A stretch of 64,000 bases of DNA from positions 124,705 through 188,704 of the forward strand of contig NZ_LMHW01000001.1 in the NCBI RefSeq assembly GCF_001428525.1. The letters are read 5' to 3'. Positions 42,147-53,100 of this stretch are shown here, piece after piece. Within the stretch, counting starts at the first letter, position 1. Each line of letters begins with the position of its first letter. The translations under genes were made by a program, and so were the position numbers. The notes beneath the pieces were generated by a model that was not told the DNA's origin, searched no databases, and saw only the letters and a list, made by a program, of their open reading frames with translations. The DNA comes from Flavobacterium sp. Root186. Its GTDB lineage: Bacteria; Bacteroidota; Bacteroidia; Flavobacteriales; Flavobacteriaceae.

Positions 42147-42725
42147 CTATTTTTTCTTATAAATTAGTATTGCAGTGTATTTATTTTTAGGCACATACTC
42201 GACAAATATTTTCAATTCTTCATCAAATCCATAAAACATATAATCCTTCAAAAAGTTTAAATAGTTTTTATCTAAAAAATAAGTATAAATTCTAATTCGT
42301 CGATTTTTATTTTTACAGATTTGAGTACAATTTTTAGAACATTTATTTCTACATTCTTCTTCAAATGAATCTTTACTATCACTTCCTTGAAAATAAATTG
42401 GAAAATCTGGATTGTCTCGAAAAAATTCAGGTATCGTATTTAAAACCGTATTAAATACAATTCTTACATCTCCATTATTACTATTTTCGCTATCAGAAAT
42501 ATTTTTGCTTTCTAAATTATAATCTCCAAAACCCAAATTGTAAAACATTTCATTACTTTTGGTTTTCATTTTCGAATACTGTACTGCTTTGAGAATTTTC
42601 CTTTTGCCTTCTGTTTCAAAAAAATATTGGATGATCGAGTTTTCTATTGAAGAAGCAATATAATAAATATCAATATTGGTCAATTTTTTTCTTGCAATGT
42701 TACTAAAGTTTAAGCAAAATCGCAA
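42147..42725 (-). CDS. DUF6934-like protein with Cys-rich insertion
   Basis: 192 aa. The pattern KILKAVQYSKMK ... YNLGFGDYNLESKNISDSEN, SNNGDVRIVFNTVLNTIPEF, FPIYFQGSDSK ... RRIRIYTYFL and ILIYKKK follows what I remember of the Bacteroidota family DUF6934. In that family the segment corresponding to GSxxxRTRLY is short. Here it is expanded by an insertion with CRNKCSKNCTQIC, a Cx3Cx3Cx3C array that could bind a metal. Frame and length otherwise fit. Possibly one half of a toxin-antitoxin-like pair with the 41959 gene. Confidence 0.6.
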   Translation of the reverse strand: MRFCLNFSNIARKKLTNIDIYYIASSIENSIIQYFFETEGKRKILKAVQYSKMKTKSNEMFYNLGFGDYNLESKNISDSENSNNGDVRIVFNTVLNTIPEFFRDNPDFPIYFQGSDSKDSFEEECRNKCSKNCTQICKNKNRRIRIYTYFLDKNYLNFLKDYMFYGFDEELKIFVEYVPKNKYTAILIYKKK

Positions 42726-42756
42726 TTAAAAAGTAGTATTATTTTTACAAATAAAA

Positions 42757-43242
42757 TTACTTCTCCCCTTCACTTTTCAGCTGCAAAGCCCGCTGCAAAA
42801 AACTCTGGTGTACTATTTTATTCTCCGCTTCATTAATGGCCTGAAGCAGATTATTTTGATTATCGGCAATTTCACTCAAGGCTTTTTTCATAACGTCCCA
42901 AACAGGTTTCATTTGCTCGATTAATTCCTGACCTTTTGCAGTAAGCTGAAGAAGTCTTTTTCGTTCGTCGATTTTATCTTTTTTAGAACGAATCAGTTTT
43001 TGTTTTTCCAGTTCTTTTAATAAACTTATGGTCGATGGGTGTGTGTAACCTATTTCATTGGCGATTTCAACCACACTTAAAACTTCTTTATGATACAAAG
43101 TATAAATTACCGGAAACCATTTGGGTTCAAAATCAATTCCGTACGATTTATAAAATAAAGCGCCGTCTTTACGCAATTGTTCGCTTAATCGCTGCAATCG
43201 TGTCGAAAGGGCCAATATTCCTGATTCGTCTATAATATTCAT
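42757..43242 (-). CDS. MarR-family transcriptional regulator
   Basis: 161 aa from ATG 43242, which avoids overlap with the upstream GNAT gene. Winged HTH at about 50-110 (LSVVEIANEIGYTHPSTISL, LLKELEKQKLIRSKKDKIDE, RKRLLQLTAKGQ). The stop of the GNAT gene is 2 nt upstream, so they form a two-gene operon in which MarR may sense a ligand and control the acetyltransferase. Confidence 0.92.
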   Translation of the reverse strand: MNIIDESGILALSTRLQRLSEQLRKDGALFYKSYGIDFEPKWFPVIYTLYHKEVLSVVEIANEIGYTHPSTISLLKELEKQKLIRSKKDKIDERKRLLQLTAKGQELIEQMKPVWDVMKKALSEIADNQNNLLQAINEAENKIVHQSFLQRALQLKSEGEK

Positions 43243-43244
43243 CT

Positions 43245-43736
43245 TTATTTCTTTAAAATTAAATGACAAAAAACATTGTCCGGTGCCATTAAAGGAAAGG
43301 CTTTTGGAAGCTTTTCTTTCTCTATTCGTACAAAATTATTCTTTTCATAAAAGCGTAACGCAGCTTCTAAAATTGAAACTGTTCCCAAATATAAATCATC
43401 GATTCCGTTTTCTTTGCAATATGCAATTAAAGTCTCTACTAATTTCTGAGCGATCGAAAACTCTTTTCCGCGAAATTCTTTCTTTACAAACATCTTTCTT
43501 ATCGCTGCTTCAGTATCAGAAAATTTAACCAAAGCGATCGTTCCTACTAATTCTTCATTTATAAAAGCTCCCCAAAACCCTCCTCCGCTGGCGTAATAGA
43601 AATCATTAATAGTAAGCAGATCCGGCTGGTCTTCGATAGTAATGGGTACATTAAATTCTTTTTGCTGAATGTTTAATATTAAATCAACAATAACATTTGA
43701 ATATTGGTTTTCTACAAGTTTAATTTTTGGTTCCAT
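43245..43736 (-). CDS. GNAT-family N-acetyltransferase
   Basis: 163 aa. Central acetyl-CoA region: GTIALVKFSDTEAAIRKMFV then KKEFRGKEFSIAQKLVETL (the R/Q-x-x-G-x-G/A-like pyrophosphate loop is degenerate) and a C-terminal LYLGTVSILEAALRFYEKNN (motif B). Found in many MarR-GNAT pairs. Substrate unknown. Confidence 0.9.
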   Translation of the reverse strand: MEPKIKLVENQYSNVIVDLILNIQQKEFNVPITIEDQPDLLTINDFYYASGGGFWGAFINEELVGTIALVKFSDTEAAIRKMFVKKEFRGKEFSIAQKLVETLIAYCKENGIDDLYLGTVSILEAALRFYEKNNFVRIEKEKLPKAFPLMAPDNVFCHLILKK

Positions 43737-43861
43737 GATATTTTATTTTTGTATTACAAAACTACGTAGTTAAATACATAAATAAAAACATTTATTCAAT
43801 TTTATGATTTATTTTATACTTTTGTTATCCTATGCCACAAAGGCACAAAGTTTTTTTAATA

Positions 43862-43886
43862 CCACAGATTAAAGGATTAAAATGAT
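43862..43886. repeat. 25-nt repeat identical to 5933-5957
   Basis: An exact 25-nt match, here 67 nt upstream of an intact HxlR gene; the other copy precedes an HxlR remnant. Confidence 0.8.
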
Positions 43887-43952
43887 CTTGTGAGATTTAT
43901 GTAAACCCAAAAAAACTTAAATTTCTTATATAACTTATATGGTTTAAAAAAT

Positions 43953-44297
43953 ATGGCAAGAAATCAGAAAGAAGAGTTTCAGGCTCTTCAGGATACTTTA
44001 TATGTTTTAGGCGGAAAATGGAAACTGCCTATTATAAATTCTATCTGTAACGGAAATAATAGATTTAAGGAAATTAAGGAAAGTATTCCGGGAATTACTT
44101 CGCGAATGTTATCGAAGGAATTAAAAGATATGGAACTGAATAATCTCGTAAAAAGAACCGAAGACCGTGATGCAAAAGTTTCTATCCTTTATGAATCAAC
44201 TTCATATTGTCAATCCTTCGGGCCAATTATTTCTGAAATGATTAAATGGGGAATTTCACATCGAAATCATATTAAGAATAGAGAAACAAAGGTTTAA
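43953..44297 (+). CDS. HxlR-family transcriptional regulator
   Basis: 114 aa, typical single-domain HxlR. LYVLGGKWKLPIINSI, RFKEIKESIPGITSRMLSKE (recognition helix) and LVKRTEDRDAKVSILYESTS wing. A cysteine in STSYCQSFG could be redox-active, but the usual N-terminal sensing Cys is missing. No obvious neighbouring target gene. Confidence 0.93.
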   Translation: MARNQKEEFQALQDTLYVLGGKWKLPIINSICNGNNRFKEIKESIPGITSRMLSKELKDMELNNLVKRTEDRDAKVSILYESTSYCQSFGPIISEMIKWGISHRNHIKNRETKV

Positions 44298-44456
44298 ATG
44301 TTGTTTATAATCTCAGAAATTTAGATACAGCTCTAAAAAAATATTTTAAAAATTCCGGAAAATTATTAAAACTAAATTATCGATTTACTCGTAAGTACGG
44401 AAGATTAGATTTTAGTATAATTATTTATTTTCTATTAATTTTAAAAGATTGAAAAC

Positions 44457-44711
44457 GTGGACAGATTGAGCATTCAAAGATTAAAAAAAACTTTGTCATA
44501 CCTTGAAAGCAAACAGCGTGAACTGAATAAGCATAATAACAGCGATACAAGAAGTGTTGAATCAATGATAAAGTATTTAAAAAAAGAGATGCTGGAACAG
44601 TTTAACTTAACCAAATATGATATCTATATTAAAGGAGAAATTATAAATACTGAAACTTTTATTCGCAGTGTCAAAAATATAATAGATGAACATTCGTCTT
44701 GTGAAGTTTAA
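44457..44711 (+). CDS. Hypothetical protein, 84 aa
   Basis: GTG start at 44457. Helical, charged protein (IQRLKKTLSYLESKQRELNK, MIKYLKKEMLEQF, FIRSVKNIIDEHSSCE). No recognisable domain, no signal peptide. Followed 75 nt later by a long hairpin. Confidence 0.55.
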   Translation: MDRLSIQRLKKTLSYLESKQRELNKHNNSDTRSVESMIKYLKKEMLEQFNLTKYDIYIKGEIINTETFIRSVKNIIDEHSSCEV

Positions 44712-44786
44712 AATTTAGGAGATCGCTTACCGAAGTTATTCTTCAAAATTATAAAAATGCGTTAATATCATCTAAGGATATTCTCT

Positions 44787-44865
44787 AAATAAACTGTCAG
44801 GAACTTTTTTCGAAAGCCTTAACAAATAAGGAAACGAAGATATAGTTCCTGACAGTTTATTTTTT
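44787..44865 (+). terminator. Long composite hairpin with T-tract, possibly a small RNA
   Basis: A perfect 19-bp outer stem (44787-44805 with 44844-44862) encloses smaller nested pairs (TTCG/CGAA and CCTTA/TAAGG). It ends in a T-run. It probably ends the 44457 transcript. Its size also allows a structured small RNA. Confidence 0.6.
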
Positions 44866-45396
44866 ATTACTTCTCTAAATCAATATATTATACAATAATA
44901 TATTTTATTTACCTCGAAAAAATCTGACAAATATTTAATTTCAAATTGTAAGCTTTTATTTATCTTTATTTCATTCTTTCTTAGCGAAGAAACTTACAAA
45001 CCAAAAAACACAGGTTAAATCAATTTTGCTTTAACTCTTTATTACGCAAAAAACCTTATAAAATTTACCTTACAAGCCTTTATACTAAAAGCAATTTCAT
45101 GACAAGAAAAACCTGTTCTATGACATATTTTTCCCTGTTAAGCATATAGCGATATAATTTTAAACCTGAATTAAAACCAATAAAAGTTTAGCGATTTAAT
45201 TTTAAAATGTAGGAACTATTTTTTTTTATCAAAATACTTTCTACTTCAAAACAGGTATAAACACCTGTTTTAAAAATAGTTACATTCAAGTAACTTAGCG
45301 TTGTAATAAAAAACTGTCAGAGTATTTTTTTAAACCAAATCTGGCAAATTATTAATAAATCAAAAAAACTAATACTAACTATTAAATTAAAAGATT
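44866..45396. other. 531-nt intergenic leader region of the surface cluster
   Basis: No gene supported. Two stem-loops are visible: AAAACAGGT/ACCTGTTTT (45248-45271) and GTTAC/GTAAC (45279-45294). TAGCGTTG at 45295-45302 is one mismatch from the -7 element. A long 5' leader for the 45397 gene is possible. Confidence 0.4.
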
Positions 45397-45990
45397 ATGA
45401 ATGAACCTTTCTTAGGAGCAATTTTGGCTTTTGGATTTACTTTTAATCCTAGAGGCTGGCAAACTTGTAGTGGCCAATTAATATCAATAGCTCAAAACAC
45501 TGCCCTTTTTTCATTACTTGGCACTACTTACGGAGGAAATGGACAAACTACTTTTGCTTTGCCAGATTTAAGAGGCCGCAGCATGGTTGGTGTTGGTAAC
45601 GGACCTGGCTTAACCCCTATTACTTATGGGCAAGTTGGTGGAACTGAAACTACTACACTAACAATAAACAATATGCCGCAGCACAATCACCAGCTTATTC
45701 CTGGAACTTTAGCTGGTCAGGTAAATTTAGCTTACACTGCAAATGCTTTTACTGGTGGTACAAATTCTAATGAAACTGACGGCGGTAACAACTTCCTGGC
45801 AGCTGCCGGAGCTACACCAGCTATTTATAGTGAGCCAACTGCAAATACAACCAAAATTGGAGGTATAACTGCAAGTATATCTGGTTCTACATCTATAGTA
45901 GGAGGTTCTCAGGCATTTAGCATTAGAGATCCATATTTGGGTATTAATCTTTGTATTGCTATGGAAGGAATTTTCCCTTCTCGTAACTAA
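45397..45990 (+). CDS. Phage tail-collar-domain protein (microcystin-dependent-protein type)
   Basis: 197 aa. N-terminal collar domain: FLGAILAFGFTFNPRGWQTC, GQLISIAQNTALFSLLGTTY, GGNGQTTFALPDLRGR, then Gly/Thr-rich beta region with NNMPQHNHQLIPG and C-terminal YLGINLCIAMEGIFPSRN. This is the standard length and layout of MdpB-like proteins found singly in bacterial genomes. No other phage gene is near. It is likely part of the surface cluster with the giant adhesin. Confidence 0.92.
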   Translation: MNEPFLGAILAFGFTFNPRGWQTCSGQLISIAQNTALFSLLGTTYGGNGQTTFALPDLRGRSMVGVGNGPGLTPITYGQVGGTETTTLTINNMPQHNHQLIPGTLAGQVNLAYTANAFTGGTNSNETDGGNNFLAAAGATPAIYSEPTANTTKIGGITASISGSTSIVGGSQAFSIRDPYLGINLCIAMEGIFPSRN

Positions 45991-46002
45991 TATCAAATTA
46001 TA

Positions 46003-46034
46003 AAAACAGAGGTATTCCTGCCTCTGTTTTTTTT
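46003..46034 (+). terminator. Intrinsic terminator between collar and binding-protein genes
   Basis: A 10-bp stem AAAACAGAGG (46003-46012) / CCTCTGTTTT (46021-46030), 8-nt loop, T-run to 46034. It lies only 12 nt before the next ATG, so the downstream genes depend on read-through or on partial termination. Confidence 0.8.
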
Positions 46035-46045
46035 AATCTAATTTT

Positions 46046-47182
46046 ATGGATAACGACATCAAAATAGGGATTTTAATTCCAAAGTCACAACAGTATCCTG
46101 GTCTGGATAAAGATTTTATGCGAGGTTTAAAACTTAACAATCTCAAAACAAAATTTTTTGTCGAAAGTATAGGTATTGCTGCAGACGATAAAATAATAAT
46201 TGAGAAAATTCAGAAATTAAATTTTCAGGAAGATGTATCTATTATTATAGGTTTTTTTGGTCATTATAATGTAGACGAAGTTTATAAATATGCTTCAAAC
46301 AATGATATTTTATTAATAGCAGCAGATTTGGGAGCAACAATACCTTATGAAACTGTAACTCCAAAAGGAGTGTACATTAATTCATTTGGATTAACTGAAT
46401 CCTGCTATCATTTAGGAAATTATCTAACAACAAGCAAAAAGTATAAAAAAATTGCCACTTCGACTTCGTTTTATGACTCTGGTTATGGTATGCTGAGCGC
46501 TATTGAATATGCATTTAAGGAAGATAGTAATTTTTCAGGACATTACATTACTCCTTTTGTGCCAAGAGAAGATGAAGCCATATATATGGATCAGACTATT
46601 AATAATCAGGAACCTGATGCCGTTTTTGCATTTTACAGCGGTATATATGCCGAAGAAAATGCTGGTTTTGTAAGTCAAAATAAGATTACACAAAAATATC
46701 CTTTTTATGTAACTCCTTTTTTTATCAATGATAAAATATTAGAAGACTACAAAACCAATCCACACAATCTTTATGTAGTAAGTTCATGGATGCAAAATGA
46801 TACTGAAGCATTAGATTTCACCTCCGAATATCTAAACATTTATTCAGAAAGTCCATCAGTATTTTCAATTTTAGGATATGAAAACGGACTCATATTAAAG
46901 AACATTCTTCTAAATGCAAAAGACTTTAGTTTGAATTCTTTAATTGAAGAGATAAACAAATTAAATATTGTGGGTCCCAGAGGGGCTATTTGCTTTGACA
47001 AGGAAACAAACAGAACAATATTTAATCATTATATCTACGAATTAAATTTAGATTCCCTTAATAATATAAGCTTTAGGAAAATTGAGACATTGATAAATGA
47101 CGGAAATTTTATTAAGGCTTTCACTTCATTTACAAAGCCTGATCAACAAGGCGGTTGGCAGAATGCTTATTTATGTCATTAA
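46046..47182 (+). CDS. Periplasmic-binding-fold protein (Peripla_BP_6-like) without signal peptide
   Basis: 378 aa. The fold of branched-chain amino-acid/ABC substrate-binding proteins: IKIGILIPKSQQYPGLDKDF, SIIIGFFGHYNVDEVYKYAS, LLIAADLGATIPYETVTPKG, IATSTSFYDSGYGMLSAIEY, PDAVFAFYSGIYAEEN. The N-terminus (MDNDIKIG) has no signal peptide, so it is cytoplasmic, unlike transport receptors. No permease or ATPase is near. Located between the collar protein and the giant adhesin (14 nt upstream of its start), so its job is probably tied to that cluster. Confidence 0.8.
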   Translation: MDNDIKIGILIPKSQQYPGLDKDFMRGLKLNNLKTKFFVESIGIAADDKIIIEKIQKLNFQEDVSIIIGFFGHYNVDEVYKYASNNDILLIAADLGATIPYETVTPKGVYINSFGLTESCYHLGNYLTTSKKYKKIATSTSFYDSGYGMLSAIEYAFKEDSNFSGHYITPFVPREDEAIYMDQTINNQEPDAVFAFYSGIYAEENAGFVSQNKITQKYPFYVTPFFINDKILEDYKTNPHNLYVVSSWMQNDTEALDFTSEYLNIYSESPSVFSILGYENGLILKNILLNAKDFSLNSLIEEINKLNIVGPRGAICFDKETNRTIFNHYIYELNLDSLNNISFRKIETLINDGNFIKAFTSFTKPDQQGGWQNAYLCH

Positions 47183-47196
47183 CTAAAACGTATGTT

Positions 47197-50100
47197 ATGA
47201 AAAAAAAATTACTCTTATTTATTATGCTCTTGTGCACCTTTTTTGTGCAGCAAAAAGCAAATGCCCAACTGGGACCGGGAGATATAGCCTTTATTGGTTA
47301 TAATACAAATCCTCTGGATGGTTTTTCTTTTATTGTTTTAAAAGATATACCAGCCGGAACAGTTATTTATTTTAGTGAACGTGGATGGAATGGTACAACG
47401 TGGAATGTTGGAAGTGCTGAATCACATCTTCAATGGACAGTACCTTCTTTGACCACAGTAGGAACTATTGTTTCGGTAATGGAAACAGGAATTGATACTT
47501 TTACAGTTACTGGTACAACTGGTATTGGTTTTGCTCCTGGTTTTACAGGATTTAATCTTAACGGTGGTGATCAGATTTTAGCTTATCAGTCATCTGTTGG
47601 CGCTCAACCTATTTTACCAAACCTTCCAACTTTTATCGCAGGTATTAATGGTGATTATAATTCAGGTGATTATGACCCAACAACAAAATGGAATCTGGCC
47701 GGTACAACTGGCGGAAATTCAAGTGCATTACCATCAGGATTAGTTAACGGTTCAACTTGTATTTCTTTATTTAATCCACCGTTAACTCAGGAATATCCGA
47801 ATGCGAAATATAATGGTACGCTAACAGGGAATGTTACTACTTTATTAGGTCTTATTAATAATCCGGCGAACTGGCTTAATGATACTGGTACTACTCCAGC
47901 TAACTATCCTATAACAGCGGCTAGTTATCCAACTCCATCTATATCTACAACGCCACCGGTATTTACTTTGCAGCCAACCAGCAAAACTATTTGCCCTGCT
48001 GCTAATACTTCATTTTCAGTTGCCGCAACTAATGCTACTAGCTTACAATGGCAGGTAGATGACGGAAGTGGTTTTGTTAACGTTTCGAATGGTGGTGTTT
48101 ACTCAATCGTAACTTCTATAGGTACAAGCAGTACCTCTACACTAACTATAACAGGTGCTACATCTGGAATGACTGCTTATGATTATCGATGTGTGGCTGG
48201 AGGGGCTTCTTCTGTAAATTCTTCTACTGCAACATTAACCGTTCCAACGGCACTTGGCAGTTCAATTTCATCACAAAGTAATGCGAGTACATACGGTGCT
48301 AATAATGGTTCGGCTACAATTAGTGTTACGGGCGGAACTACTCCTTATTTCTATTCATGGTCTCCATCTGGAGGAACAGCAGCTACTGCTTCTGGTCTTA
48401 CTGCGGGGACTTATACTGTAACGATTACAGACAGCACTCCAAATGGAATCGGCGGCTGCTCTAAAACTCAAACTGTAACTATTACTGAACCTGCGGGTTC
48501 TATTGTATCAACAACATCATTGAGTGCTTTTACAAGCTGCAGTGGAGCTTCTACCGCACAGAGTTTCACGATAAGTGGTGGTGGTTTAACCTCATCATTG
48601 GATGTACTAGCTCCAACTGGTTTTGAAATTTCTACATCAGTAGCTGGTATTTACACCAACAATATTTCTTTTCCTAACGTAGGCGGTGTTGTAACAACTA
48701 AAACCATATATGCTCGTTTAGCGGCATCAGCTACAGGAACGCCATCTGGTAATATTACTGTTTCTTCAACAGGTATAACAACTAAAGATGTCGCTGTTAC
48801 AGGAAGTATGAATACTATAGCTTTTACAGCTCAGCCATCTGCAAGTACAATTTGTGCAGGGGCTAATACTACTTTTTCTGCAACAGCTTCAAATGCTACA
48901 GGATATCAATGGCAAGTAGATCAGGGTGCTGGTTTTGGTAATGTTCCAGCTTCTGCACCATATTCTGGTACAACTACTGCAACATTAACTATAACTGGCG
49001 CAACTGCAGCATTAAATGGATATATCTACAGGGTTGTAGCTTCAGGAACATGTCCATCTGCGACTTCAAATAACGCAGCGTTGACTATTAATACGGCTCC
49101 GGCGATTACTGCTCAGCCATCTGCAAGTACAATTTGCGCAGGGGCTAATACTACTTTCTCTGCAACTGCCTCAGGTGCTACAGGTTACCAATGGCAGGTA
49201 GATCAGGGTGCTGGTTTTGCTAATGTTCCTGCTTCTGCGCCATATTCTGGTACAACTACTGCAACATTAACTATTACAGGTGCAACTGCGGGATTAAGTG
49301 GATATATCTACAGAGTTGTTGCTACAGGTGCATGTACTCCTAATGCAACTTCAAATAGTGCATCTTTAACGGTAAATCAAGCTCCGGCAATTACTGCACA
49401 GCCATCTGCAAGTACAATTTGTGCAGGTGCTAATACTACTTTCTCTGCAACAGCTTCAAATGCTACAGGATATCAATGGCAGGTAGATCAGGGTGCTGGT
49501 TTTGCGAATGTTTCAAACGGCGGAGTTTATTCTGGTGCTACTACAAATACACTTACTATAACAGGTGCAACTGCCGGTTTAAATGGATATATTTACAGAG
49601 TCATTGCAACAGGTTCATGTACTCCTAGTGCCACTTCAAATGCTGTGGCTCTTACAGTTAATTCTGCTCCGGTAATTACCGGACAGCCATCTGCAAGTAT
49701 AATTTGTGCAGGGGCTAATACTACTTTTTCTGCAACGGCATCAAGTGCTACAGGATATCAATGGCAGGTAGATCAGGGTGCTGGTTTTTCTAATGTTCCA
49801 GCTGCTGCACCATATTCTGGTACAACTTCTGCAACATTAACTATCACTGGCGCAACTGCGGGATTAAATGGATATATATATAGAGTTGTTGCTACAGGTT
49901 TATGTACTCCTAATGCAACTTCAAATAGTGCATCTTTAACGGTAAATCAAGCTCCGGCAATCACTGCACAGCCAACTGATAGTGCTATTTGTTCGGGATC
50001 TAATACAACATTTAGTGCTTCAGTTTCAAATGCTACAGGATATCAATGGCAGGTAAACTCAGGAGCTGGATTTAATAATATTGCAAGTGGAGCTCCCTAC

Positions 50101-53100
50101 TCTGGAGAAACTACAGCAACACTTACTATAACAGGCGCAACTGCTTCATTAAATAATTATCAATATCGTTTAATAGCAACTGGAAATTGTACTCCAGCTG
50201 CAGTTTCAAATGCTGTTACATTACAAGTTTCTAATATAGCTGCATCTTCAACACAAGTAGACATTAGCTGCAATGGAGCTGCTAATGGTTCATTATCAGT
50301 TGTACCATTAGGAGGTGTAGGATCTTACACTTATCTTTGGTCAAATGCTGCTACATCTTCTTCTATTAGTAATTTAGCACCTGGAAATTATACTGTTAGT
50401 ATAAAAGATGCTATTCTATGTGAAAAAATATTAAACTTTACTATAACAGAACCACCTGTATTAGTGGCTTCTCAGGGAACTATAAATAATGTAAGCTGTA
50501 ACTCTGGAACAAATGGAACAGCAACAGTAGTAGTAACTGGAGGAACTCCTGGTTATACTTATTCATGGTCGCCTTCTGGAGGAACGGCAGCTACTGCTTC
50601 TAGTCTGGCTGCAGGAACCTATACAGTTACTGTAACTGACGCTAATAACTGTCAAACTACACAAAGTTTTACTATTTCAGAACCAGCTGCTCTTGCGGTT
50701 GTACCATCACAAACTGATGTTTTATGTAACGGTGCTGCAACTGGATCTGCTAGTGTAGCCGTTTCGGGAGGAACTAGTGCTTACACTTATTCTTGGTCAC
50801 CTTCTGGAGGAACGGCTGCAACTGCAACTGGTCTAACAGCGGGAACCTATACTGTTACAGTTACTGATGCTAATAGCTGTCAGATAACACAAAGTTTTAC
50901 TATTACAGAACCTACTGCTTTAGTAGCATCACCAGTAGCACAAACTAACATAGCTTGTTTTGGTGGTAACACTGGGTCGGCAACTATAAGTGCAACAGGA
51001 GGAACTGGAGGATATACTTATTCTTGGTCACCTTCTGGAGGAACTGCTGCTACAGCTACAGGATTAACAGCTGGAACATATACTGTTACAGTTACTGATA
51101 GTAATTTATGCCAGGCAACTCAAAGTTTTACACTTACTGAACCTGCTGCTGCACTTACAGCTACTGCTGGTGGACAAATAGATGTTTCATGTAATGGAGG
51201 AGCTAATGGATCTGCTACAGTTTCTGTAAGCGGAGGAACTCCTGGATACACTTATTCTTGGGCTCCAACCGGAGGAAATACTGCTAGTGCAAATGGGCTA
51301 TCGGCAGGAACCTATACTGCTACTATTACCGATGCAAATGGTTGTCAAACTACTCAAAGCTTTACTATTACCGAACCAGCCGCTCTTGTAGCTAGTTTTG
51401 GTTCTCAAACTAATGTTTCTTGTAACGGTGGTACAAATGGTACTGCAACTGTAAATGTAACTGGTGGAACCGGAGCTTACACTTACTCGTGGTCTCCTAC
51501 CGGAGGAAATGCTGCAACTGCATCTGGTTTAGCACAAGGAACTTACACAGTAACTGTTACAGACGCTAATGCATGTCAAACTACACAAAGTTTTACAATT
51601 ACAGAACCTGCAATTTTATCGTTAACACCATCACAAACTGATGTTCTGTGTAATGGTGGTGCAACGGGAACGGCTTCAGTAATTGCATCTGGAGGTACAG
51701 CACCATATACTTATTTATGGTCACCTTCTGGAGGAACTGCTGCAACTGCTACAGGACTAGCAATAGGAAATTATAGTGTTTTAGTAACAGACTCTAATGG
51801 CTGTTCAATAACACAAAGTTTTACAATCACACAGCCAAGCGCCTTATTTGCTACACAAAGTCAAATAAGTGCAACCTGTTCAACTGGTGGTCAGGCTGCT
51901 GTAAGTGTTAGCGGTGGTACAACTCCATATTCTTATTTATGGTCACCATCTGGCGATACAACAGCAATAGCAACCGGATTAACTGCCGGAGCTAATAGTG
52001 TTCTTGTTACTGATGCTAATGGTTGTACAATAACAAGAAACTTTACAATTACTACAACAAATACTTTAGTTGCCACTACTTCTCAGACGGATGTATTATG
52101 CTTTGGGGCTAATACAGGATCTGCTGCTGTAGTTCCAAGCGGAGCACCTGGACCTTTTACTTATGTATGGTCACCTTCTGGCGGCAATGCTGATACAGCA
52201 ACTAATCTTACAGCTGGTAATTATTCTGTAACAATTACATCTGCTAACGGATGTTCTATTGTAAAAAACTTTACTATTACAGAACCAACTGAACTTATAG
52301 TAACTCCAAGTCCGCAAATAAATACTTCTTGTAATGGAGGAGCAAACGGATCTGCAACTGTTGTTGTTACAGGAGGAACCGGAGCTTATACATACTCTTG
52401 GGCTCCAACTGGAGGAAATAATGCAACCGCAAATGGTCTTTCTGCCGGAACATATACAGTAACTGTACAAGATGCTAATTTATGTACCAAAACACAAAGT
52501 TTTACTATTACAGAACCAACAATTCTTGCTGCAACAACATCACAAACAGATGTTTCATGCAACGGAGGAACTAATGGAACTGCTACAGTAAATGTAACTG
52601 GAGGAACTGGAGCATATACATACTCTTGGTCTCCAACTGGAGGAAATGCTGCAACTGCTTCTGGTCTTGCTGCTGGAACTTATACTGTAACTGTACAAGA
52701 TGCTAACTTCTGTCAGACAACTGAAACTGTTACCATTACAGAACCAGCTATTCTTGCGGCGACAATATCTCAAACAGATGTTACTTGTAATGGATTAAAC
52801 AACGGAACTGCTACAGTAATTCCAACTGGAGGTACAGCACCTTATACTTATTCTTGGTCTCCTTCTGGAGGAACTGCTGCAACAGCTTCTGGTTTAAGCC
52901 CGGGAACTTATACTGCAACAATTACAGATGCTAATGGTTGTACTACAACTCAATCTGTTACAATTACAGAACCTTCTGTAATTGCTTTAACTCCATCTCA
53001 TACAGATGTTTCTTGTAATGGAGGAGCTAACGGAACTGCAACTATAACTGCTGCTGGAGGAACCGCTCCTTATACTTATTCTTGGAGTCCTTCTGGAGAA

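Noticed and set aside
45397-45990. Prophage remnant suggested by the tail-collar domain
   Set aside because: No other phage genes, integrase or attachment site nearby. Collar-domain proteins of this length occur singly in many bacteria.
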